The notes beneath the pieces were generated by a model. The model searched no databases. It was given only the letters and a program-made list of their open reading frames with translations, and was not told the origin of the DNA. Shown here piece after piece: positions 5,394 through 13,103 of a stretch of DNA of 13,590 nt; within the stretch, counting starts at the first letter, position 1; the number at the start of each line of letters is the position of its first letter. The position numbers and the translations under genes are program-made. Source of the DNA: JBBTWO01 sp038062745 (GTDB lineage Bacteria > Patescibacteriota > Microgenomatia > UBA8517); contig JBBTWO010000027.1 of the NCBI GenBank assembly GCA_038062745.1, positions 1 to 13,590 on the forward strand. Reading direction: 5' to 3'.

Positions 5394-6449
5394 CTATATT
5401 GTAGCAAGCCAAAGTCCAAAAATAGCAAGGATTATTCCTGCCAACCAAGCTCTCATAACAATCTTTGGTTCTTCCCAACCAATTGCCAAAAAGGTGTGAT
5501 GAATTGGAGCAATTGGAAAAATAGGCCTCTTAAGAATTTTCCAACCAAGTATTTGAATAGCAGAAGAAAAAGCTTCGACAACAAATATTCCGCCAATCAT
5601 AAACAAAGCAGTCACATTACCAACCAAGAGTCCGATTACAGCAATTGTTGCACCAAATGACAAAGCACCAGCATCTCCCAGGAATATACGAGCCGGGTGA
5701 ATATTAAAATACAAGAAAGCAATTATTGCACCAATCCAAACTGCAATAAATATAAATAATGGTGTATCAAGATGGCTTGCAGCTATAACAATATAGGCAA
5801 ACAAATAAATCATCAAAAGGCCTGAAGCCAATCCATCGAGTCCATCCGTGAAGTTAAACGCATTAGTAAAGAAAACAATAACGAAAGCAGCAAACGGAAT
5901 ATAAAGAACGCCTAGGTCTATAACAGAATTAAAAACTGGTATGTGGAGTATGTGAATACCTAACTTTGCATATAACCACCAACCAATAAATAGAGACAAA
6001 ATACATTGTAGTACAAATTTATGACCTCTAGTCAAACCAAAAATTGACCCTATAGTTCCAGGCCTAGGTTTCCCAAATATTTTAAGCCAATCATCTAAGA
6101 GCCCCAAAACTCCAAACAATAAAAAGGTTAAAAATATTACTATCAGTTCATTAGTAAGAGGGTACGCAGAATGTACGTATACACCTAATTTAGAAACTAA
6201 GGGGAAAATTATTCCAAAGATTGTTGTAGTTGAAACAATAAGTAATATCCCCCCACCAACTGGTGTTCCTGCCTTCTTATCATGAAGCTTATCAAAAAGT
6301 GATTTTCTTGTTCTCATGTCTCCTTCTTTTCGCCTTAATAATTTAAATTTATAAAGTAAATCGATAAAAGGAACGACAAGGGAAGAATTCACAAGAAAGG
6401 AGAACAGTATCAAGCCCAAAGATAGAGGTAGTACATTGGAAAACTCCAT
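5394..6449 (-). CDS. mraY: MraY, phospho-MurNAc-pentapeptide translocase
   Basis: Integral membrane enzyme that transfers phospho-MurNAc-pentapeptide from UDP to undecaprenyl phosphate, giving lipid I. It is 351 aa with about ten membrane helices, the family norm. Motifs: KAGTPVGGGI (59-68; usually K-GTPTMGG), the Asp pair in LLDDW (117-121), NAFNFTDGLDGLA (196-208) with catalytic-site D202 and D205, and HPARIFLGDAGAL (251-263) with D259. The cytoplasmic loop that normally reads PLHHHFE reads PIHHTFL (315-321): the third His is Thr and the following Glu is Leu. The rest of that loop, GWEEPKIVMR, is normal, so I read it as MraY rather than a WecA relative. The gene begins 33 bases after femAB with its own extended -10 box and ends one base before ftsW, so mraY-ftsW form a coupled pair. 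Confidence 0.94.
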   Translation of the reverse strand: MEFSNVLPLSLGLILFSFLVNSSLVVPFIDLLYKFKLLRRKEGDMRTRKSLFDKLHDKKAGTPVGGGILLIVSTTTIFGIIFPLVSKLGVYVHSAYPLTNELIVIFLTFLLFGVLGLLDDWLKIFGKPRPGTIGSIFGLTRGHKFVLQCILSLFIGWWLYAKLGIHILHIPVFNSVIDLGVLYIPFAAFVIVFFTNAFNFTDGLDGLASGLLMIYLFAYIVIAASHLDTPLFIFIAVWIGAIIAFLYFNIHPARIFLGDAGALSFGATIAVIGLLVGNVTALFMIGGIFVVEAFSSAIQILGWKILKRPIFPIAPIHHTFLAIGWEEPKIVMRAWLAGIILAIFGLWLATI

Positions 6450-6457
6450 GTGTTCAA

Positions 6458-6466
6458 ATTATAGCA
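6458..6466 (-). promoter_or_regulatory. Extended -10 promoter of mraY, predicted leaderless start
   Basis: Minus-strand TGCTATAAT is a perfect extended -10 box, with eight bases between it and the mraY ATG (6447-6449). Transcription would begin at or within a base or two of the start codon. The 33-base gap after femAB is the only break in the block from murE to mraY, which fits an internal promoter for mraY-ftsW. No clear -35 is visible. Confidence 0.5.
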
Positions 6467-6482
6467 TTTGCATAAACTACTA

Positions 6483-7508
6483 TTAAAGTCGTCTCAGTTT
6501 CTTGCGTATACTCTCAAAAATATAGGTAGACCAATATAACGAGGATAACGGCAAATCTTGGGCATGAAGCCAGTCTATCTGTTCTCCACCAAACCCCTTT
6601 TTGAAGAGACTGACCCCTGCAAATCGATGTTTTGGATTGTCATTTGGTGCAACTCCCCAAAAATTGTAATGGGTACAACCTCTCTTTTTCGCTTCTTGAA
6701 TGACACGCCATTGAAGAAAATAAGAAAATGGAATTTTAGTGTTTCCACTTACAGACCCACTATGGTGATAGTAACCAATATGTCCATAAAAAACTATAAT
6801 TGTTGCAGCTAGGATTTCATTCCCTTTTTTTACATAAAAAAGTCCACCTTGGTCATCGTCTGCAAATTTTTCAATTTCATGCTTAAAGAGTTTTTCTGAA
6901 AATCCAATAAATTTATGTCTTTTTGCCGTTTCATCTTGGAGTTTAGCTAAAATGGGAGAGTCATTTGGACTTTTAGAAAACTCAAATTCCAGACTTTCAT
7001 TTAAACTCTTTTTAATTAAATATCTGGTTGTCTTCCTCATTTCCTTTAATATTTCTTCCTCACTTTTACTGATATCTAATATCCAAGTATTTTCTGCATG
7101 TAGGTGCATTGGTGCGGAAACAAAACCAAATTTTGAAAATAACTTCTTGTTCTGGTCTGTGTCTAATAATTCTGGGCGGACTCTAATAAACCAGACTTTC
7201 TCTTGCTTTCCTAATTCTTTTATTGATTTAATACAAAAGCTAACAAGAGATTTATTGTTCCAATCAATTATCGGACCACCTGGAACTAAAAAGTGAGAAC
7301 CTCTTTTTGCATTTTGTTTAATAAGTAAAACAACTCCAACTAATTTACTGCTTTCATAAAACCCCAAACGAATTATTTTTGACCCAAGTTCATTATTTAT
7401 TTCACCCCAATTCCAAGAATGCAAAAAAGATTGAGGTTTGTTTTTTAAAACAAACTTTTCCCAAGCATCTTTATTAGTAATTTTTTTTACTGTAAATTTT
7501 TTAGCCAT
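6483..7508 (-). CDS. FemAB/FemX-family tRNA-dependent aminoacyltransferase (peptidoglycan bridge type)
   Basis: 341 aa. FemABX proteins have two GNAT folds and transfer amino acids from aminoacyl-tRNA to the third residue of the stem peptide of lipid II or its UDP precursor. Evidence: HSWNWGEIN (30-38); a basic EMRKTTRYLIKKS stretch (156-168) equivalent to the family's RN-IRKA motif; second-fold residues 235-285 with GYYHHSGS (245-252) and RGCTHYNFWG (276-285); and LFKKGFGG (301-308), the FK-GFGG signature. The coiled-coil arm of staphylococcal FemA is absent, so it is closer to the FemX/short type. It has no signal peptide and acts in the cytoplasm. Its start overlaps the preceding aminotransferase by 22 bases. 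The amino acid added cannot be told from sequence. Some family members modify other substrates, but dcw placement supports a cell wall role. Confidence 0.87.
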   Translation of the reverse strand: MAKKFTVKKITNKDAWEKFVLKNKPQSFLHSWNWGEINNELGSKIIRLGFYESSKLVGVVLLIKQNAKRGSHFLVPGGPIIDWNNKSLVSFCIKSIKELGKQEKVWFIRVRPELLDTDQNKKLFSKFGFVSAPMHLHAENTWILDISKSEEEILKEMRKTTRYLIKKSLNESLEFEFSKSPNDSPILAKLQDETAKRHKFIGFSEKLFKHEIEKFADDDQGGLFYVKKGNEILAATIIVFYGHIGYYHHSGSVSGNTKIPFSYFLQWRVIQEAKKRGCTHYNFWGVAPNDNPKHRFAGVSLFKKGFGGEQIDWLHAQDLPLSSLYWSTYIFESIRKKLRRL

Positions 7509-8722
7509 TGTTTGATTGAATAAATTATAAGGTTAGTTTCTCTAACACTTAATAATGGGTAAGTTGGCAGATTAATCGTATGTTTAGCATAATACTCTGC
7601 CTTTGGACAACTTCCTTTTTTATAATGAAAATCAGACATGTTAATTCCTGGCTCCAATACATCTTTGTACCATTTTCCGACTAATATCTTTTTAGACTTC
7701 AAATATCTAAACAAATCATATGCTTTAGGATGAGAAATTGGAAATCTTAACCAGATAGCATTGTTGTTTCGAACAATTTTTAAATTAGTAGTTCCTAATT
7801 CAGAAATATATAGATCTGAAATATGTTTTCTATGTTGATTAAACTTATTTAACTTATGAAGCTGGTTTCTTGCTAATATTGCTAACGCCCCTGACATCTT
7901 GGCTGGAAAAATATCAACTTCTTTAGAATACATTTCCTCTCGATAAACTGGTTTGGATAATAATCCAAGTTTAAGAAACAAAAACAATATTAGCTTTCCA
8001 ACACCTGAGTTGTAAGTCGGCAATATAAAGCTAAAAGCAATGGGGTGGAATAATTGTTGAAAAGTCCAAAACTTACCATTTAAATTTAAATTTGCTCTGA
8101 TTTTTCGCATTTTCTCAAACAATTCATTATTTGAAGTTATTGCCATACCCCCAAATACAGAAGATATAATTTTGTCTCTACCAAAACTAAAGAAAGCTGC
8201 ATCTCCAAACGTTCCTACATATTTGTTATTTATTTTTACACCTAATGAATGTGCACAATCTTCGATTAAATATAATCCTTCTTTTTCAACTACTCCTCTA
8301 ATTTTTTCAATATCTGCTGGTATGCCAAATGTATGTTGGATGATTACAGCCTTAGTCATTTTTGTAATTTTCTTTTTCAAATCATCAACATCCATATTAT
8401 ATGAATCATCAATATCTACATATACAGGGGTAGCACCTAACCACAGAATTGAATTTGGAACTGCTACACAACTAAAGGCTTGTATTATGACCTCATCACC
8501 GCTTTTTATTCCCATAGCCTTTAGAATTAAATATTCAGCACTCCTACCACTGTTAACAGCAAGTACGTTATCGTTTCCAATCACTTTAGCAAAATCTGAT
8601 TCAAATTTTTTAACTTCTTGATTGTCATTCCATTTCCATGGCATAAAAATGGTTTTTAGGGCTAGCATGATATCATCAATTTCTGCATTAGGAGATAACG
8701 AAATAGCAATTGGTCTTCTCAT
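7487..8722 (-). CDS. DegT/DnrJ/EryC1-family PLP-dependent aminotransferase
   Basis: 411 aa, fold type I PLP enzyme; most members aminate nucleotide-linked keto sugars. Visible: NSGRSAEYLILKAMG (57-71; cofactor phosphate loop), GDEVIIQAFSC (75-85), EDCAHSLG (154-161) with D155, which binds the pyridine nitrogen, and FFSFGRDKIISSVFGGMA (177-194) with the Schiff-base lysine K184. All catalytic residues are intact. A hydrophobic stretch at about 225-258 is longer than usual and might be a membrane-associating insert. The ATG forms an ATGA overlap with the murF stop, and its own end overlaps femAB by 22 bases, so it is translationally embedded between two wall enzymes. A role in making an amino sugar or other amine for the envelope is inferred. 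No partner epimerase or dehydratase gene is in the window. Confidence 0.88.
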   Translation of the reverse strand: MRRPIAISLSPNAEIDDIMLALKTIFMPWKWNDNQEVKKFESDFAKVIGNDNVLAVNSGRSAEYLILKAMGIKSGDEVIIQAFSCVAVPNSILWLGATPVYVDIDDSYNMDVDDLKKKITKMTKAVIIQHTFGIPADIEKIRGVVEKEGLYLIEDCAHSLGVKINNKYVGTFGDAAFFSFGRDKIISSVFGGMAITSNNELFEKMRKIRANLNLNGKFWTFQQLFHPIAFSFILPTYNSGVGKLILFLFLKLGLLSKPVYREEMYSKEVDIFPAKMSGALAILARNQLHKLNKFNQHRKHISDLYISELGTTNLKIVRNNNAIWLRFPISHPKAYDLFRYLKSKKILVGKWYKDVLEPGINMSDFHYKKGSCPKAEYYAKHTINLPTYPLLSVRETNLIIYSIKQWLKNLQ

Positions 8723-10320
8723 ATATTTATATTATCAAGATATTTTCTAATAAAAACGGGGACTCTTCCTTCTAATAACACCATACCTTCACTTGATAAA
8801 GTACTTTTTATTTCTTGGTTGATTTGCTTAGAATCTTTACTATAGGTAATTGCGCCTTTATTATCATACCCCAAACTTAGGGATTGGAAATTGTCTTTAT
8901 CGGTTACTATAATTTTTTGAACTCGCCCTTTCATTTTTTGACCTAAATCAAAATGTATTTTTTTAGATTCAGAACCAAGTTCAATAATACCAGGTGTTAT
9001 AAGTAGTTTAGTTTTATTTTTATAGCTGTCCAAATAGTCGATAGCTGATTCAAAACTTTTAGGTGAAGAATTATAGGAATCATCTACAACAACACCTTTA
9101 ATAAATTTTTCTACTTTCATATTTCCTTTTGGCAATTCAACATTTTTCATTCCCTGGGATATATCATTCCAATCTAAATTAAGACAACGAGCTACCAATA
9201 TGGCGGCTGTTAAATTCTCTATTAAATTAATCATCGAAAATGATGCAGTGAAGTTCTTTCTTTTCTCCTCAATACTTACTTCAAATGTAATTTCATTATC
9301 TTTTTTTGATTTAATCACAGAAACAATGTCTGAGTCATTACTTTTTTGAGTTTCCTTCAATGAATATCCTAACACCTTTAAAGTCTTTTTGTCATTCTTT
9401 GTTTTCTCTCCAAGCTTTACACATCGAGAATTTGAATAATTAAATAAAGCTATGCCAGTGTCAGGTAATGATTCAATCAATTCATATTTGGCTTTCTCGA
9501 TGTTCTCTATACTTCCAAAGAGAGCTAAATGTTGTGGTTCTATCCCCGTTATTACACCGATTGTCGGCTTTACAATGTCGCAGATTGCTTTGATCTCTCC
9601 CTTTTTGTAAGCCCCCATTTCTACAACAAAATATTTAGTATTGTTTCTGATGCTTTTAATTACGGCTTTTGCAACTCCAATCTCTGTATTCTCATTTGCA
9701 AAAGTCTTGACAGTTTCTCCATGTTTTGAAAGTATTTGCGCAATGAATTCTTTGGTTGTAGTTTTGCCATAACTACCAGTGACACCAATGACAACAGCAT
9801 TAGTCTTTTTCATTATTTTCTTTGCTTTATTAATAAGTTTATTTTTCATATAAATAGACAATGGCCAGGTAACAAATACAGCAAAGAAGGGTATTACTAT
9901 AATTCCCAATTGTCCAAAAATGAGTGCATTGTGGAAATTTTCAAATGAAAATAAAACTATACTTCCCAAATACAAACACTGTATTAACAATATTAGAATC
10001 ATTCTCGATGTAATCTTTGGCTTTCTTAATTTACGTTGAATAAATTCTACAAAAACTATTGTGTTCAAGAAAATAAACACACACATTAAGAATGGAAAAA
10101 GATACTGACTTTGGATATTCAAAGAAACAATGAGAAGAATTGAGGTTAATAGCCAGTGAGCAATTCGAAGTGAAGATAAACCAGTTTTCCTGGACAATAG
10201 AACCAAAAATCTATCCCATCTATATTCTTTGGTCTGAAGCCAATAAAGAATTAAAAGTATTTGTTTTACCGAAAACAATGTCCACAGTAAAATTATGATT
10301 AATTTAAAGTACTGAACCAT
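8719..10320 (-). CDS. murF: MurF-type ligase fused to an N-terminal multi-pass membrane domain
   Basis: 533 aa, about 80 more than ordinary MurF, which adds D-Ala-D-Ala to UDP-MurNAc-tripeptide. Residues 1-155 hold about five hydrophobic helices (roughly 5-27, 53-68, 73-92, 106-125, 133-154). A basic linker (158-172) follows, then the Mur ligase core: P-loop GVTGSYGKTTTKE (179-191), NENTEIGVAKAV (209-220), VEMGAYKKGEI (233-243), EPQHLALFGS (261-270) and K278 in the AKYEL segment. The DDSYNSSPKSFESA motif (413-426) marks MurF and not MurC, D or E. The usual soluble UDP-MurNAc-binding first domain is missing; the membrane domain stands in its place. Two motifs are eroded: NALAA-type GxHN reads SMIN (362-365), and GRM before the DDSYN motif reads GNM (399-401). 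The ATG overlaps the hydrolase gene by 22 bases, with GGAG about ten bases upstream. It lies between murD and mraY, as a MurF would. Confidence 0.88.
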   Translation of the reverse strand: MVQYFKLIIILLWTLFSVKQILLILYWLQTKEYRWDRFLVLLSRKTGLSSLRIAHWLLTSILLIVSLNIQSQYLFPFLMCVFIFLNTIVFVEFIQRKLRKPKITSRMILILLIQCLYLGSIVLFSFENFHNALIFGQLGIIVIPFFAVFVTWPLSIYMKNKLINKAKKIMKKTNAVVIGVTGSYGKTTTKEFIAQILSKHGETVKTFANENTEIGVAKAVIKSIRNNTKYFVVEMGAYKKGEIKAICDIVKPTIGVITGIEPQHLALFGSIENIEKAKYELIESLPDTGIALFNYSNSRCVKLGEKTKNDKKTLKVLGYSLKETQKSNDSDIVSVIKSKKDNEITFEVSIEEKRKNFTASFSMINLIENLTAAILVARCLNLDWNDISQGMKNVELPKGNMKVEKFIKGVVVDDSYNSSPKSFESAIDYLDSYKNKTKLLITPGIIELGSESKKIHFDLGQKMKGRVQKIIVTDKDNFQSLSLGYDNKGAITYSKDSKQINQEIKSTLSSEGMVLLEGRVPVFIRKYLDNINI

Positions 10321-11015
10321 TTTTGTATTTCTCCAGCAACCTCCTTCGGTCTGTCATAGGGCAATTTATGTCCATCGTCTTCAAAAATTATCAAAGTAGA
10401 ATTTTTAATTGATTCATTTAAGAAATATGCATTCTCGATTGGAGTCATTTTGTCTTTCTCTCCCCACAATACTAATGTTGGTAATTTAATTATCTTAACC
10501 TGAGATCTCAAATTTTCTGATACTACTTTTTTAAATGTTTGTTGCATCACAAGACTCTTTTTATCGAAACCGTGGGCTCCTGCGGCTTTGTATAAAACTT
10601 TTCTCAAAAACAAACCTAAAAATGGCACCGGAAGAAACACCTTTCCCGCTTTGGCAATTGAGTTAAAAAATAACTTGGTGAATATATTTACTTTCCTAGC
10701 CACTCTTGCCGCAGAACATAGAACAATTCCTTCGATGTTCTTATCATTTAATAATGCAATTTTAATTGCCAATCCACCACCAAAAGAATGTCCAAAAACA
10801 AAAAATGATTTATTCTTAAAAAACTTTCGAGTAGCTTTCAAAACATAATTAACATAGTTGTCATTATTCCAAATCTCTGTTGGATCAGGCGCATCAAATC
10901 CTGGTAAGGTAGGCAAATAAACCCTCCACCCTAAATTAGTTAGCTCTTCTTTTAATGAGTTTAATTTTTGAGTATTAGAACCCCAACCATGTAGAAGTAA
11001 TATGTTTTTATTCAT
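10299..11015 (-). CDS. Alpha/beta-hydrolase fold protein of unknown substrate
   Basis: 238 aa, a single alpha/beta-hydrolase domain without signal peptide. The oxyanion-hole segment LLLHGWGS is at 6-13. The nucleophile elbow GHSFGGG (75-81) supplies S77. Asp D188 lies in VLWGEKDKMTP (182-192) and H216 in EDDGHKLPYDRP (212-223), so the triad is complete. A lid region of basic and hydrophobic residues (105-150) covers the site and suggests a hydrophobic or membrane-associated substrate. It could be an esterase, lipase-like or peptidase-like enzyme; sequence alone does not say. The ATG overlaps the end of the C40 peptidase gene by eight bases and its end overlaps murF by 22, so it is co-translated with wall enzymes. 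Confidence 0.85.
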   Translation of the reverse strand: MNKNILLLHGWGSNTQKLNSLKEELTNLGWRVYLPTLPGFDAPDPTEIWNNDNYVNYVLKATRKFFKNKSFFVFGHSFGGGLAIKIALLNDKNIEGIVLCSAARVARKVNIFTKLFFNSIAKAGKVFLPVPFLGLFLRKVLYKAAGAHGFDKKSLVMQQTFKKVVSENLRSQVKIIKLPTLVLWGEKDKMTPIENAYFLNESIKNSTLIIFEDDGHKLPYDRPKEVAGEIQKWFSTLN

Positions 11016-11745
11016 TGTCTAGAATTTTTAATCTCCTAAATTCTAAATCAGACCTGTCTTCGTTAGATACCTTCCATTCCTCTAGTTTTTCTATATGGAC
11101 TCCAGCAGGCACAATACTTAAAGTTGATTGAGCAACATTTAGTCCATTGTCACCTTCTAAAATCATCATCATATGACTATATCCACCAGCACCTTTGATA
11201 TTCTTGACCAAAATTACATCAAGTGACCTTAAATCTTCAATTTTTACTTCATCAGATGCCTCCCCGGAAAATACAAAAACTCCTGCTCTGGTAGGTCCTT
11301 GTTTCTCTGGATTTAACCAAGCTAAAGAATTATTAAATTTTTCTAGCAAACCTGTTTTACCAAACGCAAATGACAAAACATTGTAAACAAAACCAGAACA
11401 ATCTATTCCAACTCCAAAAATCTTCATATATTCTTGGATGGCATCTACTGAAAGGTTGTCTAGAGTAAAACCAACAATTTCTGAAATTTTTTCAATTGAT
11501 TCTGATATTTGCTTTGGAGCTCCTTTTCCTCGATACCAACCATAAGGCACTTCTCTATTGTTATATAGTTCTCCTACTTTTTTGACAGAGTCTGAAGGTA
11601 TACCTGCGGTATTCATAAGTTGGGTAAAATATTTCTCAGCATTGTTTATGAAATACGGCGTACAAACTTTTTTTCCATACACATCCAAGTTTCTGTACCT
11701 TTCGATGATTTCCCAACAATCGTGATTTAGTTTGTTTATGTCCAC
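11008..11745 (-). CDS. C40 (NlpC/P60-like) cysteine peptidase without export signal
   Basis: 245 aa. The catalytic domain is at about 105-240: IGDCSG-type motif GVGIDCSGFVYNVL (111-124) with nucleophile C116, then GGYSHMMMILE (187-197) with H191, and a polar residue expected in NVAQSTL (203-209). NlpC/P60 enzymes cleave peptidoglycan stem peptides, usually D-Glu to mDAP bonds. The N-terminal 100 residues, with CTPYFINN (28-35) and YGWYRGKGAPKQI (68-80), form a separate helical region that I do not recognise. There is no signal peptide or membrane segment, unlike most secreted NlpC/P60 proteins, so it probably acts in the cytoplasm, for instance on precursors or recycled peptides; this is inference. 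The start is GTG in a TAGTG overlap with the murD stop, a sign of translational coupling. Confidence 0.78.
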   Translation of the reverse strand: MDINKLNHDCWEIIERYRNLDVYGKKVCTPYFINNAEKYFTQLMNTAGIPSDSVKKVGELYNNREVPYGWYRGKGAPKQISESIEKISEIVGFTLDNLSVDAIQEYMKIFGVGIDCSGFVYNVLSFAFGKTGLLEKFNNSLAWLNPEKQGPTRAGVFVFSGEASDEVKIEDLRSLDVILVKNIKGAGGYSHMMMILEGDNGLNVAQSTLSIVPAGVHIEKLEEWKVSNEDRSDLEFRRLKILDNE

Positions 11746-13103
11746 TATTGTATTAAAGATTTTACAGCTTCTTTAAATTGATTGCCTCTATCTTTATAAT
11801 CTATAAACATACCAAAAGAAGCTGTAGCAGGAGATAAAATAACTACAGATCCTGGATTAGCTAATTTCATTGAAGTTTTAAATATTTCTTGCATAGTTGT
11901 CATTCCTAAGTTTATCATTTTGCCCTTAAAACTTTTATTGATTAATTCTCTCTGAATCTGATCTGCAATTTGTCCGATTAAAATTACCGTCTCAACATTT
12001 TTGGCAGCAACAATTTCTTTAGCCATTTGTGCATAATCCAATTGCTTATCTGAACCTCCTAAAATAATAACCATTTTTTCTTTAAATGACTTAATTGCCG
12101 CTATAGTTGTTTGAGGATTTGTAGAAAAAGAATCATTATAAAAAGATATTTCTTTATACTGTCCCACCAATTCCAATCTGTGTTCTAGTCCCTTGAAACC
12201 AAAAATAACTTTTCTAATAGTAGATATATTTGCACCAGCTAAATAACTCGCACAAATAGCTGCATTAACATTCTCCCAGTTATGCTTACCTCTAAGTAGC
12301 AGGTCTTTTACTTTACCAATTACTTTCTCTTCTTCGATAGTGAGTATTATTTTCTCGCCATCAATATAACAACCAGTCGCTTTATTATTTGAACTGAAAA
12401 AATATGTCTGACTTTCAGTTTCTTTTGCAAAGCCTTTAGAAATTTCGTAGTCTTCGTTAATAATTGAAAAATCTGTCTCTGACTGGTGTCTTAATATATT
12501 CTTTTTTGCACTAAGATACTCACTTATATCTTTATGCCAGTCCATGTGATCAGAAGTTACATTCAAAACAACAGCTATATTTGGACTTTTATGCAAATCG
12601 ATCAATTGAAAAGAAGACATTTCTAATATTACTACGCTATTTTTCGTCAGTTTTGACAATAAACCCAGTGCAGGTTTTCCAATATTGCCACCAAGATATA
12701 CATCAAACTTATCTGCTTTAAGAATTTCATAAATTAAAGTACTCGTTGTTCCTTTACCTTTTGTACCAGTAACTCCTATTATTTTGCATGGACACAAATC
12801 AAAAAATAATTTAATGTTACTAGTAAGAGAATTCTTTTCATTATCAATTTTTAGTAATTCTGGTAAAAATCTATAGATACCTGGAGATCTGACAATAACA
12901 TCATAATCACTAAGATTGTGTTTGAGATAATTTGGTCCACAAATAAATTTGACATTATCATTTTTATAAATATCAACATCTAATTCTTGAACAGACTTCT
13001 GATCAAAAATTGTTACATTGTGTCCTTTGTTTACCAGATATTCAGCAGCGTCTTTTCCTTCCAGTCCAAACCCTAAAACCGCCGTGTTTAATTTATTTTT
13101 CAT
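11745..13103 (-). CDS. murD: MurD, UDP-MurNAc-L-Ala:D-Glu ligase
   Basis: Cytoplasmic ATP-dependent ligase that adds D-glutamate to UDP-MurNAc-L-Ala. It is 452 aa, full length. Domain 1 is Rossmann-like: VLGFGLEGKDAA (9-20) and VRSPGI (71-76), the UDP-MurNAc-binding loop. Domain 2: P-loop GVTGTKGKGTT (110-120), GGNIGKPAL (138-146), EMSSFQL (161-167), TSDHMDWH (183-190), and the AKKN segment with K200, the usual carbamylated lysine. RGKHNWENVNAA and GLEHRLE link to domain 3, which has the NDSFSTNPQTT motif (MurD type) and ends with SPATASFGMFIDYKDRG. The ATG lies inside the last codons of murE (11-base overlap), and the stop TAG overlaps the next gene's GTG. These residues separate it from MurC, MurE and MurF. 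Confidence 0.95.
   Translation of the reverse strand: MKNKLNTAVLGFGLEGKDAAEYLVNKGHNVTIFDQKSVQELDVDIYKNDNVKFICGPNYLKHNLSDYDVIVRSPGIYRFLPELLKIDNEKNSLTSNIKLFFDLCPCKIIGVTGTKGKGTTSTLIYEILKADKFDVYLGGNIGKPALGLLSKLTKNSVVILEMSSFQLIDLHKSPNIAVVLNVTSDHMDWHKDISEYLSAKKNILRHQSETDFSIINEDYEISKGFAKETESQTYFFSSNNKATGCYIDGEKIILTIEEEKVIGKVKDLLLRGKHNWENVNAAICASYLAGANISTIRKVIFGFKGLEHRLELVGQYKEISFYNDSFSTNPQTTIAAIKSFKEKMVIILGGSDKQLDYAQMAKEIVAAKNVETVILIGQIADQIQRELINKSFKGKMINLGMTTMQEIFKTSMKLANPGSVVILSPATASFGMFIDYKDRGNQFKEAVKSLIQ

Noticed and set aside
8719..10320. MurT (lipid II amidation partner) instead of MurF
   Set aside because: DDSYNSSPKS, NENTEIGV and the EMGAYKKGEI segment are MurF-type, and no GatD-like amidotransferase gene is adjacent.
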